From: Paracoccaceae bacterium
Lineage (GTDB): Bacteria; Pseudomonadota; Alphaproteobacteria; Rhodobacterales; Rhodobacteraceae
NCBI GenBank assembly: GCA_026984895.1
Contig: JALSRF010000263.1
Span: forward strand, 1-12,159
Length of the DNA stretch: 12,159 nt
Direction: 5' to 3'
Part shown: positions 6,526 to 12,159 of the stretch, in pieces
Position numbering within the stretch: the first letter of the stretch is position 1
How the letters are laid out: every line of letters starts with the position of its first letter
Position numbers and translations under genes: made by a program
Notes under the pieces: generated by a model
Databases searched by the model: none
Seen by the model: the letters and a program-made list of their open reading frames with translations, nothing else
Told to the model about the DNA's origin: nothing

Positions 6526-6916
6526 GGCTGCCGCCGATCCTGCTGCCGATCTTGCGGCGGAGTCCTGCCCGCAGCCATGGCCGCAGCCGCGCCTGTGCCC
6601 GTCCGCGCGCCGAAGCGCCCGTGCCTGTCCGCGGGCCCGTCGCGCCCATGCCCGTCGCACCCCTGCCTGGCCCGCCCGTGCCCGTCGCACCCGTGCCTGG
6701 CGCGCCGAAGCGGATTTCTCTGAAATCGGCGGGGAAGATGTGATAGCATGGCTCTGGCGCCCGGCGCTGTAACGTGCAAGGTAAACCGGATGGCTCAGTT
6801 GACATGCGCGGTGCCGGGGGCCGCGCCGGGGGCGATGCCGGGGCCGTTCCTGGCCCTGCGCCGTCCTGGCCGATGCTGTCCCGGCCCTGTGCCGGACCTG
6901 TAATGGAGGTGCCGCA
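6526..6916. repeat. 391-bp gene-free spacer with degenerate tandem repeats
   Basis: No supported gene. Bases 6590-6702 hold repeated CCCGTGCCYGTC-type words. Two adjacent 30-bp units, 6643-6672 and 6673-6702, differ at only about three positions, and more diverged copies of the same word begin near 6592 and 6618. A 13-bp direct repeat, GCGCGCCGAAGCG, brackets the array (6605-6617 and 6700-6712). Further right, 6815-6900 is made of GCCGGGGC-like words. A TTGACA at 6799-6804 has no good -10 box. A 37-codon ORF at 6790-6903 ends just before the ribosome site (GGAGG, 6905-6909) of the next gene. The spacer presumably carries the promoter of the oxidoreductase pair, but I cannot place it. Confidence 0.6.
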
Positions 6917-7381
6917 ATGAGTTTCTTCCTGTCCGTGAACGGAACCCCCCACGACGTGGCGCTTCCCGAAGAGGTGCCGCTGCTCTGGGTGCTGCGTGAC
7001 GAACTGGGCCTGACCGGCACCAAGTACGGCTGCGGCATCGGCGCCTGCGGGGCCTGCACGGTGCACATCAACGGCGAGGCCCGGCGCGCGTGCCAGGTGG
7101 CGCTGGGCGACGTGGACGGGCCGGTGACCACGATCGAGGGGCTCGGCACGCCGGAAAACCCGGCGATCATCCAGCGCGCCTGGCTGGCCTCTCAGGTGCC
7201 CCAGTGCGGCTATTGCCAGTCGGGTCAGATCATGCAGGCGGCCAGCCTGCTGGCGCGCAACCCGAACCCCGACGATGCCGAGATCGACGATGCCATGGCG
7301 GGGAACCTGTGCCGCTGCGGCACCTACAAGCAGATACGCGCCGCGATCCACGAGGCCGCGCGCCTGATGCGGGAGGGCTGA
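6917..7381 (+). CDS. (2Fe-2S)-binding small subunit of an isoquinoline 1-oxidoreductase-type molybdenum hydroxylase
   Basis: Electron-transfer subunit of a xanthine-oxidase-family enzyme, 154 residues, the usual size. The N-terminal plant-ferredoxin-type domain has C39, C44, C47 and C59 (YGCGIGACGACTVH, RRACQV). The C-terminal four-helix domain has C97, C100, C132 and C134 (QCGYCQSGQ, LCRCGTY), so ligands for both [2Fe-2S] clusters are complete. The ribosome site is GGAGG at 6905-6909. The large-subunit gene starts 3 bp after the stop, so the two form a complex. There is no signal peptide of its own; by analogy with relatives it may be carried to the periplasm with the Tat-tagged large subunit. 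The substrate is not predictable; relatives act on N-heterocycles or aldehydes. The IorA-type name indicates family only. Confidence 0.93.
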   Translation: MSFFLSVNGTPHDVALPEEVPLLWVLRDELGLTGTKYGCGIGACGACTVHINGEARRACQVALGDVDGPVTTIEGLGTPENPAIIQRAWLASQVPQCGYCQSGQIMQAASLLARNPNPDDAEIDDAMAGNLCRCGTYKQIRAAIHEAARLMREG

Positions 7382-7384
7382 GCC

Positions 7385-9628
7385 ATGGGGCGGATTGCAC
7401 GATACACGCGCCGCACCTTTCTGGTGGGCACGGCGGCGCTTGCCGGCGGGGTGGCCTTCGGGATCTGGGAAAAGCTGCGCGTCCTGCCCAACCCGCTGAA
7501 ACCGGAAGAGGGGGCGGCCACGCTGAACCCCTACCTGATCGTCGGTGCCGACGGGATCACGGTGATCGCCCCGCGCGCCGAGATGGGGCAGGGGGTGCAA
7601 TCGACCCTGGCCGCGCTTGTGGCCGAAGAGCTTGACATGGACCCGGTCAGCCTGACGGTGCTGCACGGCCCGCCGGCGCAGGTCTATTACAACGGCGCGC
7701 TTCTGAGCGGGCATGCGACCTACCGGGACACCGCAACGCCGGGCCTGTTCGAGGCGGCCGCCGACGCCCTGAGCGAGATCATGCCAAAGGCGCTGTCGCT
7801 GCAGGTGACGGGGGGCTCCACCTCGATGGTGGACGGGTTCGAGAAAATGCGCATTGCCGGGGCCGCGGCGCGCGAGACGCTGAAGCGCGCGGGCGCGGCG
7901 CGCCTGGGGGTGGGCGTCGATGCGCTGCAGACGCGCGATGGCGCGGTGGTCGCGCCTGACGGGCGCAAGCTGAGCTATGGCGCGCTTGCCGGCGAGGCGG
8001 CGGCGCTCGATTTGCCGAAGTCGGTCGAACTGCGCCCGCAATCGGCCTGGAAATACCTGGGCAGGGATACGCCGCGCGCGGATACGCTGGCCAAGTCCAC
8101 CGGCACCGCGCGCTTCGGGGCGGACATGCGCCTGCCGGGGATGCGTTTTGCCACGGTGCGCATCTGCCCGCGGCTCGGGGCGGGGATGGTTTCCTTCGAT
8201 GCCAGCGCCGCCGAAGCGATGCCCGGGGTCGAGAAGGTGCTTGATCTGGGCGACGGGATCGCGGTTGTGGCAACCAATACCTGGCTGGCGATGCAGGCTG
8301 CCGAGGCGGTGGAGATCGTGTGGGAGGAGGCGCCCTATCCGCCGACCACCGAAGCGCTGGAGCGCGACATCGCCGCTGCGCTGGACGGCAAGGCGAACAC
8401 GGTGTTTCGGGAAAGCGGCGACGTGGCGGCGGCGCTTGGCTCGGGCGAGGTGGTGCGCGCCGAGTATCGGGTGCCCTATCTTGCCCATGCGACCATGGAA
8501 CCGATGAACGCCACCGCCTGGCTGCGCGACGGCGCGCTGGACATATGGTGCGGCGTCCAGGCGCCGTTGCTGGCGCGCGATCGGGCGGCGAAGGTGGCCG
8601 GACTGAAGGCGGGCGACGTGACGGTGCATGTGCCGTTTCTCGGCGGCGGCTTCGGGCGGCGCACCGAGCCGGATGCCGCGGTTCTGGCCGCGCGGGTGGC
8701 GGTGCAGATGCCGGGCGTTCCGGTCAAGGTGATGTGGAGCCGCGAAGAGGACATGACCCACGATTTCTACCGCCCGGGCGCGGTGGCGCGCATGGCGGGT
8801 GTTGTGCGGGACGGGCGTGCCGAGGCGTTCGATGCCCATATCGCGGCGCCTTCGGTATCGCGCCAGTCCACGGCGCGCATCGTCGGCTTTGCCCCGCCGG
8901 GGCCGGACAAGCTGCACCTGGACGGGGCCATCGACCAGCCCTATGGCATCGCCAACAAGCGCATCAGCGGCTACCTTGCGGATGTCGCGGTGCCGGTGGG
9001 GTTCTGGCGCTCGGTCGCGGCCTCGTTCAACGGGTTTTTCCACGAGAGCTTCATCGACGAGCTGGCCCATGCCGCCGGCGCCGATCCGCTGCGGTTTCGT
9101 CTTGATCTGATTGCGCCGGTCCATGCGCCCTCGGCGCAGGTTCTGGAAACGGTTGCGCGCATGTCGGACTGGGCGAACAAGCCCCCGGGCGTCGGGCGCG
9201 GCGTGGCCTTTACCTGGAGTTTCGGCACCGCCGTTGCCGAGGTGATCGAAGTCAGGGACAGCCCCGATGGCATCCGGCTGACCAATGCCTGGATCGCCTG
9301 CGACGTGGGCACGGCGCTGAACCCGCGCAATATCCGCACGCAGATGCAGGGGGCGCTGATCTACGGGTTGTCGGCGGCGATGGGCGGCGAGATCACGTTC
9401 GATGGCGGCGAGGTCGAGCAGGCGAACTTCCCGGACTACGATGCGCTGCGCATGAACACCGCGCCCCGCATCGAGGTGGAAGTGCTGCAGAACAATGTCC
9501 GCATGGGCGGGGTCGGAGAGCCGGGAACGCCGCCCTCGATGCCGGCGCTGGCCAATGCGCTGTTCGATCTGACCGGGAAGCGGGCGCGTGTGTTGCCGTT
9601 GTCGCGCAGTTTCGACTTTGCGCTTTGA
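7385..9628 (+). CDS. Molybdopterin-binding large subunit, isoquinoline 1-oxidoreductase beta type, Tat-exported
   Basis: Catalytic subunit of 747 residues, typical of the IorB branch of the xanthine oxidase family, which hydroxylates aldehydes or N-heterocycles at a molybdenum cytosine-dinucleotide-type cofactor. The N-terminus carries a twin-arginine signal, YTRRTFLVGTAALAGG (R9, R10), indicating export folded to the periplasm. Cofactor motifs are M67-GQG near the start, P-x-LAHATMEPMNATAW, GGGFGRR (420-426) and GGVGEPGTPPSMPALANA, in which E712 matches the catalytic Glu of the family. GGGAGG (7371-7376) precedes the ATG, and the small-subunit gene is 3 bp upstream. Many relatives pair with a membrane cytochrome c subunit, but none is encoded on either side, and no XdhC/CoxI-type maturation gene is in the window. 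The electron acceptor must therefore be encoded elsewhere. A substrate-specific name would be unsupported. Confidence 0.92.
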   Translation: MGRIARYTRRTFLVGTAALAGGVAFGIWEKLRVLPNPLKPEEGAATLNPYLIVGADGITVIAPRAEMGQGVQSTLAALVAEELDMDPVSLTVLHGPPAQVYYNGALLSGHATYRDTATPGLFEAAADALSEIMPKALSLQVTGGSTSMVDGFEKMRIAGAAARETLKRAGAARLGVGVDALQTRDGAVVAPDGRKLSYGALAGEAAALDLPKSVELRPQSAWKYLGRDTPRADTLAKSTGTARFGADMRLPGMRFATVRICPRLGAGMVSFDASAAEAMPGVEKVLDLGDGIAVVATNTWLAMQAAEAVEIVWEEAPYPPTTEALERDIAAALDGKANTVFRESGDVAAALGSGEVVRAEYRVPYLAHATMEPMNATAWLRDGALDIWCGVQAPLLARDRAAKVAGLKAGDVTVHVPFLGGGFGRRTEPDAAVLAARVAVQMPGVPVKVMWSREEDMTHDFYRPGAVARMAGVVRDGRAEAFDAHIAAPSVSRQSTARIVGFAPPGPDKLHLDGAIDQPYGIANKRISGYLADVAVPVGFWRSVAASFNGFFHESFIDELAHAAGADPLRFRLDLIAPVHAPSAQVLETVARMSDWANKPPGVGRGVAFTWSFGTAVAEVIEVRDSPDGIRLTNAWIACDVGTALNPRNIRTQMQGALIYGLSAAMGGEITFDGGEVEQANFPDYDALRMNTAPRIEVEVLQNNVRMGGVGEPGTPPSMPALANALFDLTGKRARVLPLSRSFDFAL

Positions 9629-9642
9629 CGGTTTGTGCCGGA

Positions 9643-9690
9643 CCGGGGGTGCCACCCCCGGACCCCCGGGATATTTCGGCGAAAAAGAAG
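9643..9690 (+). repeat. Hairpin plus third copy of the Rhodobacterales intergenic element
   Basis: CCGGGGGT (9643-9650) and ACCCCCGG (9654-9661) form a perfect 8-bp stem with a 3-nt loop, 14 bp after the oxidoreductase stop. It runs directly into an element copy at 9663-9690 (CCCCCGGGATATTTCGG, then CGAAAAAGAAG), the same type as the two copies at 3035-3104. The arrangement, hairpin first and element second, is the same as after the Crp/Fnr gene, so the two parts may be one unit. It may act as a transcription end; no T run is present. Confidence 0.6.
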
Positions 9691-9716
9691 GAGGCGGGGC
9701 CGGGCGGAGTCGTTGT

Positions 9717-9742
9717 CGGAAATGAACGATCATTCATTTCCG
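9717..9742. promoter_or_regulatory. 26-bp near-perfect palindrome, TetR-family-like operator
   Basis: Twelve of thirteen base pairs match about a centre between 9729 and 9730 (GATC core), the only mismatch being 9727/9732. The inner half-sites read AATGAACG and CATTCATT, resembling operators of TetR-family regulators such as FadR of Bacillus (TGAATGA...TCATTCA). It is a clear AT-richer island in GC-rich DNA, ends 60 bp before the start of an HSD10-like dehydrogenase, and falls in an intergenic gap. The likely role is ligand-relieved repression of that gene. No TetR gene is in the window. Confidence 0.65.
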
Positions 9743-9802
9743 GTTGCAATCCGGGGCGCCTCGGGCCAGTTTCTGCCTTGTGTGGACGGCATGGAGGGCG
9801 CC

Positions 9803-10564
9803 ATGGAGATCGGGAGCGACAGCGCAGTTGTGGTCACGGGCGGTGCTTCCGGGCTGGGCGAAGCAGTGGCGCGCGGCTTTGCCGGTGCCGGGGCGCAGGT
9901 GACGATATTCGACATGAATGCCGAAGCCGGCGCCCGGGTGGCCGCGGCCATCGGCGGGCGGTTTTGCGCGGTGGACGTAAGCGATGCGCGCAGCGTGGCA
10001 GCGGGGTTTGACGGGCTGGGCGCGGCGCCCTTGCGCGTTGTGGTGAATTGTGCCGGCATTGCCGCCGGGGCGAAGACCGTGGGGCGAGACGGCCCGCATG
10101 ATCCGGCGTTGTTTGCGCGCACCGTTGGCGTCAACCTGATCGGCACGTTCAACGTGGCCTCGCAGGGGGCGGCGGCGATGGCGTGCAATGCGCCGGCGAA
10201 TGGCGATGGCGAGCGCGGGGTGATCATCAACACTGCCTCGGTCGCGGCCTTCGAGGGGCAGGTGGGGCAGATCGCCTATTCGGCGTCCAAGGGCGGGGTT
10301 GTGGGGATGACCCTGCCGATGGCGCGCGATCTGGCGTCGCTTGGCATTCGCGTCGTGGCTATTGCGCCGGGCCTGTTCCGAACGCCGATGCTGGCGGGGC
10401 TTCCCGAGGAGGTTCAGGACAGCCTGGGTGCACAGGTTCCGTTTCCGGCGCGGCTGGGCGATCCGGCGGACTATGCAGCGCTGGCCCGCCACATCGTTGC
10501 CAACCCGATGCTCAATGGCGAGGTCATCCGCCTTGACGGGGCGATTCGCATGAGCCCGCGCTGA
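9803..10564 (+). CDS. HSD10-type short-chain 3-hydroxyacyl-CoA dehydrogenase
   Basis: Soluble NAD-dependent SDR of 253 residues that most resembles HSD17B10 (3-hydroxyacyl-CoA dehydrogenase type 2), an enzyme of fatty-acid and branched-chain amino-acid degradation. The nucleotide-binding motif is TGGASGLG (12-19); NCAG is at 82-85; the catalytic tetrad is N111, S146, Y159 and K163. The segments INTASVAAFEGQVGQ, YSASKGGVVGMTLP, VPFPARLGDPADYA and NGEVIRLDGAIRM are strikingly like the human protein as I remember it. Start 9803 is preferred because GGAGG (9793-9797) sits 5 nt before it and the protein then begins at the usual place. In-frame ATGs at 9635 and 9723 would add non-conserved residues and run through the palindrome, while the ATG at 9791 lacks a good ribosome site. 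It is preceded by a TetR-like operator, which fits acyl-CoA control. The gene is probably monocistronic. Confidence 0.9.
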   Translation: MEIGSDSAVVVTGGASGLGEAVARGFAGAGAQVTIFDMNAEAGARVAAAIGGRFCAVDVSDARSVAAGFDGLGAAPLRVVVNCAGIAAGAKTVGRDGPHDPALFARTVGVNLIGTFNVASQGAAAMACNAPANGDGERGVIINTASVAAFEGQVGQIAYSASKGGVVGMTLPMARDLASLGIRVVAIAPGLFRTPMLAGLPEEVQDSLGAQVPFPARLGDPADYAALARHIVANPMLNGEVIRLDGAIRMSPR

Positions 10565-10821
10565 CCTAGCCCCGGGCGCGAGACGGCGGCGCGGGGGCGG
10601 CGATGCGGGACGGCGGCGCGGGGGCGGGCGCGGGTCTCGGGCCGGTGCGCTGGCCGAACAGTTCGTGTTGTGATCGGCGCAAAAATCGGGTCAAAGGGGG
10701 GCGGCGGCGGCGGGTTCCTTTCGTGTCCGGCTGCCGCGCGAGGCGGGCGCGCCGGGCGAGCGGGTGTGCCGGGCGCGTCGGATGAGCGGGTGCGTCGGAT
10801 GACCGGGATACGACAGGGATC
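10565..10821. repeat. 257-bp repeat-rich spacer before dusA
   Basis: No gene supported. A 19-bp perfect direct repeat, GACGGCGGCGCGGGGGCGG, occurs at 10582-10600 and 10609-10627 (27-bp period). A second tandem pair, GCGTCGGATGASCGGG with S = G or C, occupies 10775-10790 and 10792-10807 (17-bp period) just before the dusA ribosome site. Between them CGAACAGTTCG (10655-10665) is an 11-bp odd palindrome followed by an AT-richer patch (10661-10700) that could hold the dusA promoter, but the boxes are too weak to name. Confidence 0.55.
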
Positions 10822-11829
10822 ATGAACCGAGACGCGATGCGTGGAGCACAGGATACCGCCCCCTGGCGGCTTTCGGTCGCCCCGATGATGGAGTGGACCG
10901 ACCGCCACTGCCGCTTTTTCCACCGCCAGATGAGCCGCCGCGTCCTGCTTTACACGGAAATGGTGACGGCACCGGCCATCGTTCGCGGGCGGGCGCTGCA
11001 TCTGCTGGAGTTCGACCCGCGCGAGCATCCCGTTGCGGTGCAGCTTGGCGGCTCGGATGCGCGCGAGCTGGCCGAGGCGGCGCGGCTGTGTGCGCAGGCC
11101 GGGTATTCGGAGGTCAACCTCAATGTCGGTTGCCCCTCGGACCGGGTGCAGTCGGGCGGCATCGGCGCGGTGCTGATGAAGGATGCACCCAGGGTCGCCG
11201 AATGCGTCAGCGCGATGATCGCGGCGTCCTCGGTCGAGGTCACCGTGAAATGCCGTATCGGTGTCGATGACCAGGACCCGGAAGAGGTGCTGCCGGCGTT
11301 TCTGGAGACCGTATCCGGGGCGGGGGTATCGCGTTTTGCCATCCATGCGCGCAAGGCCTGGCTGAACGGGCTCAGCCCGCGCGAAAACCGCGACGTGCCG
11401 CCGCTGGATCACGCGCTGGTGCACCGGATGAAGCGCAGCTTTTCGCATCTTCGCTTGTCGATCAACGGCGGCATCGCATCGCTGGACGAGGCCGAAGAAC
11501 ACCTGGAACGGGGCATGGACGGGGTGATGATCGGGCGCGCCGCCTACCAGCGCCCGGCCGATCTGCTTCTGGAGGCGGATCGCAGGCTGCTGGGCGCCGG
11601 CGCGGCGACGGGGCGCACCCGCGCCCAGGTGGTCGAGGCGATGCTGCCCTATATCGAGGCGCATCTTGCGGCGGGCGGCCAGTTGCACCAGGTGAGCCGG
11701 CACATGCTGGGGCTGTTCCACGGGCAGCCGGGCGCGCGGACCTGGCGGCGCATCCTGTCGGAAGGTGCCCACCAAGGCGGCGCCGGCCCGGCGTTGCTGG
11801 AGCGCGCGCTGGCGGCGGTCGCGCCGTGA
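10822..11829 (+). CDS. dusA: tRNA-dihydrouridine(20/20a) synthase DusA
   Basis: FMN- and NADPH-dependent enzyme reducing uridine to dihydrouridine at positions 20/20a in the tRNA D-loop. The 335-residue length matches the DusA branch. Motifs in order: VAPMMEWTDRHCRFFHR (19-35) at the start of the TIM barrel, VAVQLGG (71-77), NLNVGCPSDRVQSG (99-112) with catalytic C104, VKCRIGVDD (143-150), FAIHARKAWLNGLSPRENR (172-190), and the phosphate-binding INGGI and VMIGRAAY strings (214-242). The C-terminal helical domain includes HMLGLFHGQPGARTWRR, also DusA-typical. GIGAVLM follows the active-site loop where an F commonly stands (FGAxLM), a mild variant. AGGGA lies only 2 nt from the ATG at 10822, so the in-frame ATG at 10837 remains possible. 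It stands alone, with repeat-rich spacers on both sides. Confidence 0.93.
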   Translation: MNRDAMRGAQDTAPWRLSVAPMMEWTDRHCRFFHRQMSRRVLLYTEMVTAPAIVRGRALHLLEFDPREHPVAVQLGGSDARELAEAARLCAQAGYSEVNLNVGCPSDRVQSGGIGAVLMKDAPRVAECVSAMIAASSVEVTVKCRIGVDDQDPEEVLPAFLETVSGAGVSRFAIHARKAWLNGLSPRENRDVPPLDHALVHRMKRSFSHLRLSINGGIASLDEAEEHLERGMDGVMIGRAAYQRPADLLLEADRRLLGAGAATGRTRAQVVEAMLPYIEAHLAAGGQLHQVSRHMLGLFHGQPGARTWRRILSEGAHQGGAGPALLERALAAVAP

Positions 11830-11870
11830 CGCCTGCCGTGCCGTGACGCCTGCCGCCCGGAAGGGGCGGC
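11824..11870 (+). terminator. Direct repeat and hairpin at the dusA 3' end
   Basis: CCGTGACGCCTGCCG occurs twice (11824-11838 and 11841-11855, 17-bp period), the first copy containing the dusA stop codon. The second copy runs into a perfect 7-bp stem, GCCGCCC (11852-11858) and GGGCGGC (11864-11870), with a GGAAG loop. Only a weak T-containing tract follows, so intrinsic termination is possible but not strong. Confidence 0.45.
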
Positions 11871-12159
11871 GGGTTCGCGCTTTCCGGGCATGGTAAGCGC
11901 GGCGCGAAGTCGGGGCGTCGGGGCCTTTCGCGCCAACACCAACGCCAACACCAACGCCAAGGCCAAGGCCAAGGCCAGCGGATGCGGCGGGCGCGGCCCG
12001 CACCGTGGCGCCAGGGGCGGGCTGTCGCACAAGCCTGGCGCCGGCAGTCAGCCCGAGCGGCCCGGAAAGGAGGGCAGGCGGCTGCCCGGGCGGCTGCGCG
12101 CATGCCCGCGCCGCCTGCACGACCCGCACGATCCGGGCGATGCAACCGTGAGTCGGGGC
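11871..12159. repeat. Gene-free tail with two hairpins and a hexanucleotide tandem repeat
   Basis: No convincing gene. Seven hexamers of CCAACA/CCAACG/CCAAGG type run from 11933 to 11974, with a degenerate eighth to 11980. An 8-bp inverted repeat, GGCGCGAA (11901-11908) and TTCGCGCC (11927-11934), touches its left end. A 9-bp inverted repeat, GGCGCCAGG (12007-12015) and CCTGGCGCC (12034-12042), lies to the right; both have 18-nt loops. A frame opening with ATG at 12102 stays open to the window edge (18 codons) but has no ribosome site, so it is not called. Confidence 0.5.

Noticed and set aside
4615..7170. 851-codon minus-strand open frame opposite the SulP gene
   Set aside because: Low-complexity Arg/Gln/His product, no family features, fully antisense to the transporter.
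6497..9733. 1078-codon open frame on the minus strand opposite the molybdenum hydroxylase genes
   Set aside because: Arg/His/Gly-rich product without domains, lying antisense to two genes with clear motifs; long antisense frames are expected in DNA with G/C-biased third codon positions.
9635..9802. Longer N-terminus for the HSD10-like dehydrogenase from ATG 9635 or 9723
   Set aside because: It would translate an intergenic element and the operator palindrome; GGAGG before 9803 and the family start support the shorter form.
10655..10665. CGAACAGTTCG as an SOS (LexA) box
   Set aside because: Alphaproteobacterial LexA sites are direct repeats GTTC-N7-GTTC, which this is not.
11933..11980. Hexamer array as a CRISPR
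   Set aside because: Units are 6 bp with no spacers and no cas genes are present.
10471..12129. 552-codon minus-strand frame over dusA and the terminal repeat region, reading the hexamers as LGLGVGVG
   Set aside because: Mostly antisense to dusA, and the repetitive peptide is only a translation of the DNA repeat.

Overview
The window comes from a very GC-rich alphaproteobacterium, most likely of the order Rhodobacterales (Rhodobacteraceae/Roseobacteraceae). The evidence is codon usage strongly biased to G/C in third positions, the protein families present, and three copies of an intergenic element (CCCCCG-GGATATTT-...-GAAGAAG) that I associate with this order. All credible genes lie on the + strand. 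No tRNA, rRNA, CRISPR array, transposase or integrase was seen.

Left part (1-2985), end of a sox thiosulfate-oxidation operon: the 3' end of soxC (molybdenum subunit of sulfane dehydrogenase), a 17-nt-overlapping soxD that is unusually short (one haem-binding motif, second cytochrome domain absent), a secreted DUF302 protein, and a Crp/Fnr-family regulator.

Middle part (2986-6525), a sulfane-sulfur module: an intergenic region with an inverted pair of the Rhodobacterales element and an 8-bp inverted repeat laid over a candidate promoter. It is followed by an ETHE1/Blh-type persulfide dioxygenase, a small DUF442 (TIGR01244) rhodanese-loop protein and a SulP anion transporter with a STAS domain. 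With the sox genes this suggests one sulfur-oxidising unit: Sox works in the periplasm, while persulfide dioxygenase oxidises glutathione persulfide to sulfite in the cytoplasm, DUF442 may handle persulfide sulfur, and SulP may move the resulting oxyanions. The regulator between the two blocks is a candidate controller. This pathway reading is inference from families and gene order.

Right part (6526-12159), unrelated metabolism: after a 391-bp gene-free, tandem-repeat-rich gap comes a two-gene molybdenum hydroxylase of the isoquinoline 1-oxidoreductase type (2Fe-2S small subunit plus Tat-exported large subunit). Next is an HSD10-type short-chain 3-hydroxyacyl-CoA dehydrogenase preceded by a strong 26-bp palindrome that looks like a TetR-family operator. 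Then follows tRNA-dihydrouridine synthase DusA, flanked on both sides by short tandem repeats. The last 330 bp hold no convincing gene but contain hairpins and a hexanucleotide repeat.

The points most worth a second look are the monohaem SoxD lacking an obvious methionine ligand, the promoter-overlapping inverted repeat upstream of the persulfide dioxygenase, the palindrome upstream of the HSD10-like gene, and repeat-rich spacers around otherwise ordinary genes.
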